Part shown: positions 39,127 to 48,484 of the stretch, one piece after another | Numbering within the stretch: position 1 is the first letter of the stretch | Layout: each line of letters opens with the position of its first letter | Notes under the pieces: model-generated | Databases searched by the model: none | The model's input: only the letters and a program-made list of their open reading frames with translations | Told to the model about the DNA's origin: nothing | Position numbers and translations under genes: made by a program | Origin: Pantoea rwandensis | GTDB taxonomy: Bacteria > Pseudomonadota > Gammaproteobacteria > Enterobacterales > Enterobacteriaceae | Assembly (NCBI RefSeq): GCF_000759475.1 | Contig: NZ_CP009454.1 | Coordinates: 806,001 to 870,000 of the forward strand | Direction: 5' to 3' | Length of the DNA stretch: 64,000 nucleotides

Positions 39127-41268
39127 TCAGAACAGTGAGCGCACGCTCTGCATAGTGCTCAGATTGTGATTGAAGCACTTGTCGTAATACTGCTGAATTT
39201 CCACCATGCGCAGGCGATTACGATGCACACGTCGCAGGGCCAACAGCCCATTGGTGACGCCGCAGAGGATCAGCACCAGCATCAATAATGCGGTACCGAG
39301 GTATCGCCATTGCGCCATCGCATCCGGTTCATTGTGCAACGCAATATGGCGTGTGCCGTTAGCGTCAGTGGTGATGCTGGTAATAATGCCGTTGGCAGCA
39401 AACGGCGTGTGCAACAGCATACCGGACATGCGTTGCAATTCGCGCCACTGAGACGCTGCATCGAGATCAAACAGTGACACGGAAGGCTGTGGCTGGTTCA
39501 CCATCTGACGGCCCTCATCACTCATTATCAGGAAGCCGCCCGGTGGTGGGCTATTCAGATTTTCTGCTGCACGACGGGTTTCACGCGAGAAGAAGGTCGA
39601 GGTCGCGGTATTCACCAGGTTCTCCAGCGCTTCCGCACTGACCGGGCGTAACAGCACGTTCATGCCGTTAAGCTTGCCGGAATCAGCGCGGTGGATCAGT
39701 GAATCCCAATCCTTAGCATTGCCCAGATTCACCAGGGCATTTTTCAGCCGGACGCAATCTTGCTGCTGGCTGCACAGATCCTGTGTTTTCAGCACTAAAT
39801 CAGAGAAATCATCCAGCAGAATCATGCCCGATTTCTGAATCGCGGAGGCAAGCTGTGGATTGAGTTTCGGATCGGTGTTGGTTTCCGGATGCAGCTGACG
39901 TGTGGTGGTATCAAGCAGAGCGGCAGCTTTATCGATGATATCTGACTGCGGCTGCGGCAGAGGTGCTGCGTTATTCCAGTAAATGGCTGAGCAGTCGAAC
40001 GGCATATACGCATAGCTGCGATTGCTTTGATAGTTGCCCGGTACGGAACACATGCCGGTTCCACTCACCTTCAGGTTGTCACCGATGTGCAGCGGCAGGG
40101 CGTTGAGTTTATCCACGCTATTTACTTCAATGCTTTCGGTGCCTTTTACCCATGCGAGGCTGAGCTTGATCGGCATACTGAGCGGAATCCAGGTAAACAG
40201 CATCACCAGGACCACCAGCGAACCACAAGCCAGCACCAGATTTTTGCGCCAGCGCTGAACCGGGAAATTGCGAACCTCATCGTGCAGGGAGAGGAAACGC
40301 CCCTGGCGCACCACTTGCCGATTCAGATAGATGTCGACATCCGTCACCTGGCCCAAATCGTGCGCGACATAGGGTTGCCAGTGGGCGGGATAAATTAAAT
40401 CGATAATGCCCAGCGAGATATTGCTCTGCTCCTGATTGGATTCACCAAACAGGCCCCAGCGTTTCGGTGCTCCGCGCAAACAGTGCACATCGCGTAGCCC
40501 TTTTTCACCCGGGAAGCGGTAAAGGAACCACAAGCTAACCGCGATCATTGCGCAGGCTGGCAGGGCAATCCACACCATCAGGCTTCCGGGCAGCACCAGG
40601 CTGAGGAAGAACAGCAGGAAGGCAAAGCAGATAACAATGGCCTCGCGCGTGCCATCTGGCCGCGATAGGCGGTACTCTTCCGGCGATTCTTTACGCACCT
40701 GCAGCAACTCGACATTTTCGCTCTCCTCTTTACGAATAGAGGCGTTGGTCGACATTGAACGCACCAGCGGCGGCAAGGCGGGTTGTTCTACGGCATAATT
40801 CACTAACGAGTGACCGTTGAGTGAGATCACCAGTGGCAGCGTTTGAGTGCGGATCAGCTCAACATAATTCTCTTCCGCAATGTACTGCTCCCACAGCGGT
40901 GGCAGATGCACTTCCACTTCATCGAGGTAGTAGCGCCATTGATGCGCATCATCCGTTGAGAGGCCATAGCGAGTGATGGAACGCGTGACGGGATAAACAT
41001 TGTTGCTCTGCGCCGTGAGCGTCAGGGATTCGGTCTCACGCGACTTCTTTGAGGAGCGGGCAGTACTCTGTTTTTGCTGTTTCGCCAGGGACGCAATGTA
41101 CGCTTCAACGGCGAGACGTTCTTCATCAGTGAGTTTGCGGCAGGGGGGACTAATAAACGGCAGCGGTTTCGCCAACGGCGGACGATGCCGCATAGCGTAC
41201 CAATAACCTATTCCTGCTATAAGAGAGCAGGCCAGCATGACAGCCAGAATGATGATAAAAGTGCTCAT
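39127..41268 (-). CDS. igaA: Rcs pathway inhibitor IgaA
   Basis: Inner-membrane protein of 713 residues, E. coli YrfF/IgaA. It restrains the Rcs phosphorelay; loss activates capsule synthesis and is usually lethal unless Rcs is off. Hydrophobic segments occur at the N-terminus (about 1-24), near residues 208-250, near 345-365, and near the C-terminus (about 655-675), leaving a large periplasmic domain with four Cys residues (around CSVPG, CSAIY, CSQQQDC). In an Erwiniaceae host, Rcs governs exopolysaccharide. It faces nudE across a 397-base gap. Confidence 0.93.
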   Translation of the reverse strand: MSTFIIILAVMLACSLIAGIGYWYAMRHRPPLAKPLPFISPPCRKLTDEERLAVEAYIASLAKQQKQSTARSSKKSRETESLTLTAQSNNVYPVTRSITRYGLSTDDAHQWRYYLDEVEVHLPPLWEQYIAEENYVELIRTQTLPLVISLNGHSLVNYAVEQPALPPLVRSMSTNASIRKEESENVELLQVRKESPEEYRLSRPDGTREAIVICFAFLLFFLSLVLPGSLMVWIALPACAMIAVSLWFLYRFPGEKGLRDVHCLRGAPKRWGLFGESNQEQSNISLGIIDLIYPAHWQPYVAHDLGQVTDVDIYLNRQVVRQGRFLSLHDEVRNFPVQRWRKNLVLACGSLVVLVMLFTWIPLSMPIKLSLAWVKGTESIEVNSVDKLNALPLHIGDNLKVSGTGMCSVPGNYQSNRSYAYMPFDCSAIYWNNAAPLPQPQSDIIDKAAALLDTTTRQLHPETNTDPKLNPQLASAIQKSGMILLDDFSDLVLKTQDLCSQQQDCVRLKNALVNLGNAKDWDSLIHRADSGKLNGMNVLLRPVSAEALENLVNTATSTFFSRETRRAAENLNSPPPGGFLIMSDEGRQMVNQPQPSVSLFDLDAASQWRELQRMSGMLLHTPFAANGIITSITTDANGTRHIALHNEPDAMAQWRYLGTALLMLVLILCGVTNGLLALRRVHRNRLRMVEIQQYYDKCFNHNLSTMQSVRSLF

Positions 41269-41665
41269 GCTTTGCTCAATCCAGCCAAAAAACTGCCTTC
41301 ACGTTTACGATGTGCTCCCGGTGGAACCATTATTACCAGTCAATTTTGGCGAGCAGAAGTCATTCTTACAAGAAAAAACTCAGATAAAATAACGCACAAA
41401 ATCATTGAATTATAATTTATTAGATTATTCCTTAATGGGATGTTAACCACAGGACACTCAATTAAATATCGGTATTTTCTGAATTTAACAAAACCCCATT
41501 GACTTATTGTGAAAATTTAAGTGTATAGATAACAATAAGTTGTTAGCAGGCGTAAGCAAATGTGTGTCACGATGCTTTCCCTGCGCTGCGTGTCGCACAT
41601 TGCTGCGGGCTTCGGTATGCTGGCGTCATCGCGATTCACAAGGCTGTGCTAAGTTTGAGGCTGAT
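41269..41665. promoter_or_regulatory. AT-rich igaA-nudE divergent gap
   Basis: No gene is supported here. The stretch 41331-41535 is markedly AT-rich. TTGACT at 41499-41504 with TGTATA at 41522-41527 (17-base spacer) is a good sigma70-type promoter for nudE. The AT-rich part could also bind H-NS; that is inference. Confidence 0.5.
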
Positions 41666-42232
41666 ATGAAAACTCCAATGAAAAAACCTGACATCCTCAA
41701 CGTGGAAGCGGTGGCCCGCTCCCGCTTGTTTACTATTGAAGCGGTTGATCTCGCTTTCAGTAACGGTGCACGCCGTGTCTATGAGCGTATGAAACCTTCC
41801 AACCGGGAAGCGGTGATGATTGTGCCGATTCTGGGTGATGATGTGATCCTGATTCAGGAATATGCCGTAGGGCTGGAAAGCTATGAGTTGGGTTTTCCTA
41901 AGGGGTTAATCGACCCAGGCGAAAGCGTGTTTGAAGCCGCAGACCGTGAGTTAAAAGAAGAAGCCGGCTTTGGTGCCCGAAAACTCGAAGCGCTGGGTAA
42001 ACTCACTATGGCACCCTCTTACTTCTCCAGCAAAATGAACATTGTGGTGGCAGAAGGGCTGTATGAAGAGAAGCTGGAAGGGGATGAACCTGAACCGCTG
42101 ATTGTTCACCGCTGGCCGCTCAATAACCTGCTGGCGTTGCTGGAAGAGCCAGATTTCCGTGAAGCCCGGAATGTCAGTGCGCTGTTCCTGGTGCGTGAGT
42201 GGCTGGTGAAGCAGGGTCGATTGACCTACTGA
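41666..42232 (+). CDS. nudE: ADP compounds hydrolase NudE
   Basis: Nudix hydrolase of 188 residues that acts on ADP-ribose, NADH and diadenosine polyphosphates. The Nudix box spans residues 80-102, with Gly80, Glu85, the RE pair at 94-95, and the Glu98-Glu99 metal ligands before Gly101. The segment MAPSYFSSKMNIVVAEGLY and the ending FLVREWL match E. coli NudE. The frame is open upstream to 41540; the ATG at 41666 follows TGAGG and gives the family N-terminus. Confidence 0.95.
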   Translation: MKTPMKKPDILNVEAVARSRLFTIEAVDLAFSNGARRVYERMKPSNREAVMIVPILGDDVILIQEYAVGLESYELGFPKGLIDPGESVFEAADRELKEEAGFGARKLEALGKLTMAPSYFSSKMNIVVAEGLYEEKLEGDEPEPLIVHRWPLNNLLALLEEPDFREARNVSALFLVREWLVKQGRLTY

Positions 42233-42250
42233 AGACGACAAATACGCAAT

Positions 42251-42281
42251 AAAAAAGCCGGCGAATACGCCGGCTTTTTTT
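42251..42281. terminator. Bidirectional terminator between nudE and mrcA
   Basis: AGCCGGCG and CGCCGGCT pair around a 4-base loop. Six A precede the stem and seven T follow, so it works for both convergent genes. Confidence 0.92.
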
Positions 42282-42282
42282 A

Positions 42283-44832
42283 TCAGAACAGTTCGTGGCT
42301 TTGGCCGTTGTCCATGAGTGTGGTGCCCACATCATGCACTGAATACTCCGTTGGCTGAGTGCCATTGATGAAGTACTCCTGACGGGTATTGCCGCCACCG
42401 TTGGCCAGCTTGCCCGTACCGCGATCGATCGTCACAGTGACAACGCCATCTGGCGGTGTCAGCGGCTGTACCGGCACGCCATCCAGCGCAGATTTCATGT
42501 AATCATCCCAGGCTGGCTGAGCACTCTTCGCGCCGCCTTCATAGCCAGAAATCTGGTCAGGAATCGCACCTGACATGGTCGAGCGGCCCAGCGCGCGTGA
42601 ATCATCGAAACCAATCCACACTGAGGTCACGACACCAGGGCCGTAACCAGAGAACCACGCATCCTTCGAGCTGTTAGTGGTACCGGTTTTTCCGCCGATA
42701 TCGTTACGCTTCAGGTCACGACCCGCGCGCCAGCCTGTTCCCATCCAGCCGGGCTCACCGAACACGTTGGAGTTCAGTGCGCTTTTGATCAGGAACGACA
42801 GCGGCGTATTGATCACATGCGGAGCATATTGCTGATCACCCGCGGGTTGCGGTTGAGCGGGCACTTGCTCCAGCTCGGGCTGTGGTACCGCTTGGTTCTG
42901 CGATTGATCGGAGGTTGCGACGTTTTCCACGCTCTCTTCATTCAACGCCAGCGATTTTTTGGTGTCGCCGTAGATCACCGGCAGATTGCACTGCGGGCAG
43001 GCAATCTTCGGTTTCTCTTCAAACACCACGCCGCCTTGCTCATTTTCAATTTTGGTAATGAAGTAAGGATCGACAAGGAAGCCGCCGTTAGCCATCACGG
43101 CATAACCGCGCACCACCTGCATTGGGGTAAACGAAGCCGCACCCAGTGCCAGCGATTCGGTATGGATGATGTTCTGTGCAGGGAAACCGAAGCGCTGCAG
43201 ATACTCTGCGGCGTAATCCACACCCATCGCACGCATTGCACGAACCATCACCACGTTTTTCGACTCACCCAGGCCCTGACGCAAGCGGATAGGTCCCGCA
43301 TAGGTCGGCGGGGAGTTTTTGGGGCGCCAGTCCGCTCCGGCACCCGCATCCCAACGTGAAATGGGCACATCGTTCAGTATGGAAGCCAGCGTCAGTCCAC
43401 GGTCCATCGCGGCGGTATACAAGAACGGTTTGATGTTTGAACCGACCTGACGCAGTGCCTGTGTCGCGCGGTTAAACATACTCTGGTTGAAGTCAAAACC
43501 ACCGACCAGCGCGCGTACCGCACCGTCTTCTGGATTGAGCGAGACGAGGGCCGAGTTGACCAGCGGCACCTGACCTAACCACCAGTCGTTATCGACTTTA
43601 CGCACCCAAATCTGCTGGCCAGCCTGCAGTACCTGCGTCACGCTGCGGGGCGTAGGGCCTTGTAGCGTGTCGGATTTGTAAGGACGCGCCCAGCGAACGC
43701 CCGCCATACTCAGAGAGACGCTGCTGCCGTCTTTCATCATCGCGGTGGCTTCATCGGCCGTGGCCGTGGTCACCACGGCGGCATTCAGTGGGCCGTAGGT
43801 GGGCAGGTCTTTCAGCGCGTTTTGAATGCGGCTCTTATCCCAGCTTGCTTCGCCCACTTTCCACAACACGTTGGTCGGGCCGCGATAACCATGACGCATG
43901 TCATACGCCATCACGTTATTGCGAACAGCTTGTTGTGCGGCCTCCTGCAGATGACGCGTGACGGTGGTATACACCTTGTAGCCATCATCGTAAGCGGCGT
44001 CACCATAGCGTTTCACCATCTCCTGACGCACCATTTCGCTCAGATAAGGTGCGGAGAAGGCAATTTCGGGACCATGATAGGTTGCGACCAGCGGCGTGTT
44101 GCGCGCGTCATCATACTGCTGCTGCGTGATGTAATTCTGGTCGAGCATACGCGCCAGTACCACATTACGACGCGCCAGCGCGCGCGCATGAGAGTAAAGC
44201 GGGTTAAAGGTTGACGGTGCTTTCGGCAGACCGGCAATCATCGCCATCTCACTCAGTGAGAGCTGATCAACCGGCTTACCGAAGTAGACCTGTGCTGCCG
44301 CTCCGACACCATAGGCACGGTAACCGAGATAGATTTTGTTGAGGTAGAGCTCGAGGATTTCATCCTTGCTCAGCAGCTGTTCAATGCGAATCGCCAGGAA
44401 CGCTTCCTTGATCTTACGCATCAGCGTGCGTTCGGGGCTAAGGAAGAAGTTACGCGCCAGCTGTTGCGTGATGGTACTGGCACCCTGCGAAGCATGGCCG
44501 GACACCAGCGCGACGCTGGCGGCACGGAAAATGCCCACCGGATCGACGCCGTGGTGCTCATAGAAGCGGCTGTCTTCCGTTGCAATGAACGCTTTGATCA
44601 GCTCAGGCGGCATCTGTTGCAGGGTGAGCGGCACGCGGCGCTTCTCACCATACTGGGCGATCAGTTCGCCATCCGCGCTGTAAACCTGCATCGGGGTTTG
44701 CAAACGCACGTCTTTCAGCGTGTTCACATCGGGCAGCTGCGGCTCTATGTATTTGTACAAACCATAAACCGTGCCTGCTCCCAGCAGAATGCAACACACT
44801 GTAAGAATCAATAAATACTTTACGAACTTCAC
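42283..44832 (-). CDS. mrcA: Penicillin-binding protein 1A
   Basis: Bifunctional peptidoglycan synthase of 849 residues anchored by an N-terminal helix (about 6-26). The transglycosylase domain has ATEDSRFYEHHGVD and GASTITQQLARNFFLS. The transpeptidase domain has the SxxK Ser465 in GSNIKPFLYTAA and the KTGT motif in GGKTGTTNSSKDAWFSGYGP. A low-complexity Gln/Pro insert (PQPELEQVPAQPQPAGDQ) lies between them and the C-terminal part. It diverges from the hof operon, with an ERIC element in the gap. Confidence 0.96.
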   Translation of the reverse strand: MKFVKYLLILTVCCILLGAGTVYGLYKYIEPQLPDVNTLKDVRLQTPMQVYSADGELIAQYGEKRRVPLTLQQMPPELIKAFIATEDSRFYEHHGVDPVGIFRAASVALVSGHASQGASTITQQLARNFFLSPERTLMRKIKEAFLAIRIEQLLSKDEILELYLNKIYLGYRAYGVGAAAQVYFGKPVDQLSLSEMAMIAGLPKAPSTFNPLYSHARALARRNVVLARMLDQNYITQQQYDDARNTPLVATYHGPEIAFSAPYLSEMVRQEMVKRYGDAAYDDGYKVYTTVTRHLQEAAQQAVRNNVMAYDMRHGYRGPTNVLWKVGEASWDKSRIQNALKDLPTYGPLNAAVVTTATADEATAMMKDGSSVSLSMAGVRWARPYKSDTLQGPTPRSVTQVLQAGQQIWVRKVDNDWWLGQVPLVNSALVSLNPEDGAVRALVGGFDFNQSMFNRATQALRQVGSNIKPFLYTAAMDRGLTLASILNDVPISRWDAGAGADWRPKNSPPTYAGPIRLRQGLGESKNVVMVRAMRAMGVDYAAEYLQRFGFPAQNIIHTESLALGAASFTPMQVVRGYAVMANGGFLVDPYFITKIENEQGGVVFEEKPKIACPQCNLPVIYGDTKKSLALNEESVENVATSDQSQNQAVPQPELEQVPAQPQPAGDQQYAPHVINTPLSFLIKSALNSNVFGEPGWMGTGWRAGRDLKRNDIGGKTGTTNSSKDAWFSGYGPGVVTSVWIGFDDSRALGRSTMSGAIPDQISGYEGGAKSAQPAWDDYMKSALDGVPVQPLTPPDGVVTVTIDRGTGKLANGGGNTRQEYFINGTQPTEYSVHDVGTTLMDNGQSHELF

Positions 44833-44910
44833 CTGAGAATTCCCATCTGTTGTCGTTTGGGCAGTTTATAAACAATCGCGCGGTAGTATAAAGGCAAGCC
44901 TGACGCTTTG

Positions 44911-45039
44911 ATATACCCGTCATACTTCGAGCTGCAGCTGTGTCGGCTGCGCGAGCTTACCTTAGATGCTGACTTCAGTAAGCGCCTGAGCCATCGCTCG
45001 TTTTCCGCCTTGCCGCGACTCGAAAGATTTAGGGTATCT
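44911..45039. repeat. ERIC element between mrcA and hofM
   Basis: About 129 bases. It begins ATATACCCGTCATACTTCGA and ends GACTCGAAAGATTTAGGGTA, which are the ERIC ends in reverse order, with GAGCTTAC and AGTAAGCGCCTGAG marking the centre. It ends 36 bases before hofM and fills most of the gap, so the hofM promoter must overlap or lie very close to it. Confidence 0.9.
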
Positions 45040-45074
45040 CTTTTTTTACCTTAAAAGATAAGGAGATCGCGCAT

Positions 45075-45884
45075 ATGGCTTTTCAGCGCTGGCAAATCGG
45101 ATTGGACATCCAAAACGGGCAACTCTGCGCCCTGGGCATTGAACGCCGACGTCATGGCTGGCAGTTACGCCATTGGTGGCAACAACCGCTGCCGCACGAT
45201 ACGTTACGCAACGGCGTGTTGCAAACTACCCCACTGTTACAGGAGATGTTGACGCGCTGGCAGCGTCATCTGCCGAAACGCTATTCACTGCGAGTTGGCT
45301 TGCCGCCGCAACTGGTGTTGCAGCGAACATTGCCGCTGCCAGAAACCTCGCTCAGTGAACCGGCAATGAGCCGTTATGTGGCATCCTCGGCACCACGCCT
45401 GTTTCCGGTTGAACCCGCCACGCTGTCGATTGACTACCGCTCGGCACGTAATGCAACGCAACTGTGCATTACGGCGGCACGGCGTGAAGTGATTGCGCAG
45501 TGGCTGGCGCCGCTAAAGGAGGCTGGCCTGCGACCCGATGTCTTTGAACTGAGCAGCCTGGCGTTGGCCCAAATCGCCATGCGCATGCCGCTGCATCGTG
45601 ACCAACTTTTAATCCATCCGCTTAGCGATCACTGGCTATGGACGTTAGCCGGTGAGCCGGGCACTTCAGGCGCGGCCACAGAACCTCTAACGCTGGCGAA
45701 ACTGCGTGAAACCTTCCCTCAGGCATCGTCCATCTTTTGTACCTCGGCCTTCAGCCTGGCTGAACCTAACGTGACGCACTGCCGACCGCTTTCATTACTG
45801 CACTATCGACAACCGCCACTGCCCGCGCAAGAAGGTGAGTTTGCTATTGCGCTCGGTCTGGCGCTGCGCCCGGAGGATGCATGA
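45075..45884 (+). CDS. hofM: DNA utilisation protein HofM (PilM-like)
   Basis: PilM-like, actin-fold cytoplasmic protein of 269 residues and first gene of hofMNOPQ. It begins FQRWQIGLDIQNGQLCALGIERR, a PilM-type nucleotide-binding start, followed by LRVGLPPQLVLQRTLPLPE. In type IV pilus systems PilM docks PilN at the membrane. In E. coli the hof genes are needed to use DNA as a nutrient. AAGGAGAT precedes the ATG. It overlaps hofN by four bases. Confidence 0.85.
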   Translation: MAFQRWQIGLDIQNGQLCALGIERRRHGWQLRHWWQQPLPHDTLRNGVLQTTPLLQEMLTRWQRHLPKRYSLRVGLPPQLVLQRTLPLPETSLSEPAMSRYVASSAPRLFPVEPATLSIDYRSARNATQLCITAARREVIAQWLAPLKEAGLRPDVFELSSLALAQIAMRMPLHRDQLLIHPLSDHWLWTLAGEPGTSGAATEPLTLAKLRETFPQASSIFCTSAFSLAEPNVTHCRPLSLLHYRQPPLPAQEGEFAIALGLALRPEDA

Positions 45885-46426
45885 TGCTGGCCGTCAATTT
45901 ATTACCCTGGCGCGTGCGGTTGCAGCAGCGCCGCCGCCAGCAAAGTTTTTCCCTGTTGGGATGCGTCCTGCTGGCGACGGTAATGATGGTGCTGTCGTTA
46001 TGGTGGCGCGGAAGCCAGGCACAGGGCCAGATGCACAGGACGTTGGCGGAGATCAGCCAACAGCATGAAGCGTTGCAACGCCAGTTGACGCAACAGCAAC
46101 TGCTGCTGCAGCAACGCGATGAGCTATTAGAGGCGCAGCTGATACGGCAGCGTAAAAAGGATGAGCATCAGCGCTGGCAACAGTTCTGGCAGCGCTTGCC
46201 GATGTTGATGCTGGACACGCTTTGGCTCAAACGGGTGGAGCGGCGCCAGGGCATCTTGCTGTTCGAAGGGCAGGCGCAGAGCATGATGGCGATCCAGGAT
46301 TTTCGTCATCAATTGATGAGGCAGCCGCTGTTTGCCACGGTAAAACCGGCCAGCGTGCAGCGCCAAACTGCTGGGCACTATCGATTTGTCTTGCGCGCGC
46401 GGATGCAGGAGAACATCGGTGAATGA
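45881..46426 (+). CDS. hofN: DNA utilisation protein HofN (PilN-like)
   Basis: Bitopic inner-membrane protein of 181 residues. The start MMLAVNLLPWRVRLQQRR is the PilN signature (NLLPWR, bound by PilM). A transmembrane helix follows at about 25-44, then a Gln-rich coiled coil (about 50-100) and a small periplasmic domain. Two ATG codons are adjacent at the start. The start of hofO lies inside its last codons. Confidence 0.85.
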   Translation: MMLAVNLLPWRVRLQQRRRQQSFSLLGCVLLATVMMVLSLWWRGSQAQGQMHRTLAEISQQHEALQRQLTQQQLLLQQRDELLEAQLIRQRKKDEHQRWQQFWQRLPMLMLDTLWLKRVERRQGILLFEGQAQSMMAIQDFRHQLMRQPLFATVKPASVQRQTAGHYRFVLRARMQENIGE

Positions 46427-46913
46427 TGCATTGCAGCGCTGGCTCGCTTTAGCCCTGATGTGGCGCATTGCCTGCCTGTTGGGCATGTCTCTGCTGCTGA
46501 TGCTTTTGGCGTGGTGGGTTTTACTACGCCCGCAGCAACAGGTCCATGCTGCCCAATTACGCCAGCAGGCGGTGATGTCACAGCAGGTGATGCAGCGTCA
46601 GCAGCTATTGGCTGCACGACCTGCCATCAACCTGCTGGAACAGGAAATCGCACGGTTACAGCAACCCATTAGTGGCGTCACTGAGCAAGTTACGCTCGAA
46701 GCTTTGATCACCGAGCGTGGCGAGCAACTGGAAAGCTGGCTGCCGGATAATCAGCCACAGCAGTTACAGCTGCGGCTCGGCTGGACGCAATTTGTCCCGC
46801 TGTTTTCAGAGTTGTCATTGACTCGCCTGCCTGTACCGCAGCGCTTTGAACTCAAAGAAGAGCAGGGATCGCTGAACACACAGCTGTGGCTGGAGGATGG
46901 AGATGCGCCATAG
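46419..46913 (+). CDS. hofO: DNA utilisation protein HofO (PilO-like)
   Basis: Bitopic inner-membrane protein of 164 residues. One transmembrane helix (about 15-38) is followed by a Gln-rich coiled coil and a compact domain. PilO partners with PilN in the pilus alignment complex. The GTG at 46419 overlaps the hofN stop and gives a plausible N-terminus (VNDALQRWLALALMWR); a TTG 33 bases upstream also keeps the frame open but has no ribosome binding site. Sequence conservation in this family is low, so the call rests largely on operon position. Confidence 0.75.
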   Translation: MNDALQRWLALALMWRIACLLGMSLLLMLLAWWVLLRPQQQVHAAQLRQQAVMSQQVMQRQQLLAARPAINLLEQEIARLQQPISGVTEQVTLEALITERGEQLESWLPDNQPQQLQLRLGWTQFVPLFSELSLTRLPVPQRFELKEEQGSLNTQLWLEDGDAP

Positions 46914-47283
46914 TGCATGGCTGTTAGTACTGTGGAGCGGCTTTACGCTGGCACGCGATCCCTTTCAGCCGCAGGCCGAGGTGCAATGTCGGATGCAGGT
47001 GGCTGAACCTGATGGCTGGCGGTTGCAGGGCATTATCGGTACTCCCACGCGCTATGTTGCCTGGCTACGCTCACCAGAAGGAAAAAACCATCGGCTTGGC
47101 CCTTCGGCTCGGTTACCGCGCTCAAGCTGGCAGGTGGCAGCGTTAACCGCGAATAGCATGACCTTGCATGTCGCGCAAAGCTGCCCACCGCAGCAAATCA
47201 CCTGGTCTATAAAAGGAGGATATTATGAAATGGATGACACTACTGCTGTGCCTGAGTTTGAGCCTGCCCCTGCAGGCAAATGA
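46903..47283 (+). CDS. hofP: DNA utilisation protein HofP (PilP-like)
   Basis: Small exported or membrane-anchored protein of 126 residues. A hydrophobic start (SAWLLVLWSGFTLA) precedes RDPFQPQ, a motif shared with PilP-type pilotin-linked proteins. GGAGG lies six bases before the ATG at 46903; another ATG at 46897 overlaps that GGAGG and is less likely. Its 3' end runs 59 bases into hofQ in another frame, and this tail (VPEFEPAPAGK) may be poorly conserved. Confidence 0.75.
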   Translation: MRHSAWLLVLWSGFTLARDPFQPQAEVQCRMQVAEPDGWRLQGIIGTPTRYVAWLRSPEGKNHRLGPSARLPRSSWQVAALTANSMTLHVAQSCPPQQITWSIKGGYYEMDDTTAVPEFEPAPAGK

Positions 47284-48484
47284 GGAACGCTTAAGCCTGG
47301 TGTTTGATGATGCCCCCGTTGAACGTATTTTGCAGGCGCTGGCAGATTATCAACAAACCAACCTGCTGATTGCACCAGGCGTTGAAGGGCGCTTATCACT
47401 GCGCCTGGAAAATGTAGGATGGGAGCGCGCACTGGCGCTGGTGACCCGGTTGGCAAAACTCACCGTGGTGCAGGAAGAGGGCGTGCTGCTGGTTTATCCC
47501 GAAAGCTGGCAACAGATGCAGACACAACAGGCGAAAACAGAACATGAGGAGCGGCAACAGCAACTTCCTCTCGAACAGCAGTCCGTCACGCTGCATTACG
47601 CCAATGCCAGCGATGTCTATCGTAGTCTTCAAGCGGAGCGTTCACTCCTCACTCCACGCGGCAGTGTCACGGTCGATAGCCGCACCAACAGCTTGTTATT
47701 GCGTGACACCGCCGCCGCGCTGCGTGATGCCTCGCGCTGGTTGCGCGCGCTGGATATGCCACTCGAACAGGTCGAGTTGTCTGCCCACATCATCACTATC
47801 AATGAAGAACATCTGCGTGAGCTGGGGGTGAACTGGCACACCGCGCCTGCGCAAAGTGTGACGACGGCATTGCATCATCCACAACTGGCGATCCCATTGG
47901 CCGTGAATAGTCCTGCGTTGCGCGCGGGCGTCACGCTGGGGCAGGTTAGTGGGGAATTGTTGAATCTGGAACTCAGCGCGCTCGAGCAGGAGAACCAAAT
48001 CGAAATCATCGCCAGCCCGCGGCTTTTTACCTCTCACCAGCAAACCGCTTCCATTAAACAGGGAACCGAAATTCCTTACGAGGTGAAGTCGGGCAGCAGT
48101 GGTGCAACGGCGATTGAATTTAAAGAGGCAGTGTTAGGGATGGAAGTGACGCCCATGGTGCTGGGGAATGGACGGATTCAGTTAAAACTGCGCTTAAGCC
48201 AGAACATGCCAGGGCGCAGCCTGAACGTGGGTGAAAGCAACGTGCTGAGTATTGATAAGCAGGAAATTGAAACGCAGGTGACGCTGCGTGATGGCGAAAC
48301 GTTGGCGCTGGGCGGGATTTTCCAGCAACAGCGCATGCAGACCGAACAGCGTGTACCGTGGTTGGGTGAACTGCCCTTGCTGGGAACGCTGTTTCGTCAG
48401 CAAACCAAAGAACATAAAAAGAAGGAGTTGGTGATCTTCATTACCCCCAGACTGGTCAGGGAAGCAGCGCTTACTACCGGATAA
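47225..48484 (+). CDS. hofQ: Secretin HofQ (PilQ-like)
   Basis: Outer-membrane secretin of 419 residues. A signal peptide (MKWMTLLLCLSLSLPLQA) precedes the mature start NEERLSLVFDDAPVERIL. Two N-type domains follow (one ends at the Gln-rich linker near residue 105, the second contains LLTPRGSVTVDSRTNSLLLRD). The C-terminal secretin domain has IASPRLFTSHQQTASIKQGTEIPYE and the ring-forming LALGGIFQQQ...VPWLGELPLLGTLFR. It would form the outer-membrane pore for DNA uptake. At 419 residues it is short for a PilQ, typical for HofQ. Confidence 0.92.
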   Translation: MKWMTLLLCLSLSLPLQANEERLSLVFDDAPVERILQALADYQQTNLLIAPGVEGRLSLRLENVGWERALALVTRLAKLTVVQEEGVLLVYPESWQQMQTQQAKTEHEERQQQLPLEQQSVTLHYANASDVYRSLQAERSLLTPRGSVTVDSRTNSLLLRDTAAALRDASRWLRALDMPLEQVELSAHIITINEEHLRELGVNWHTAPAQSVTTALHHPQLAIPLAVNSPALRAGVTLGQVSGELLNLELSALEQENQIEIIASPRLFTSHQQTASIKQGTEIPYEVKSGSSGATAIEFKEAVLGMEVTPMVLGNGRIQLKLRLSQNMPGRSLNVGESNVLSIDKQEIETQVTLRDGETLALGGIFQQQRMQTEQRVPWLGELPLLGTLFRQQTKEHKKKELVIFITPRLVREAALTTG

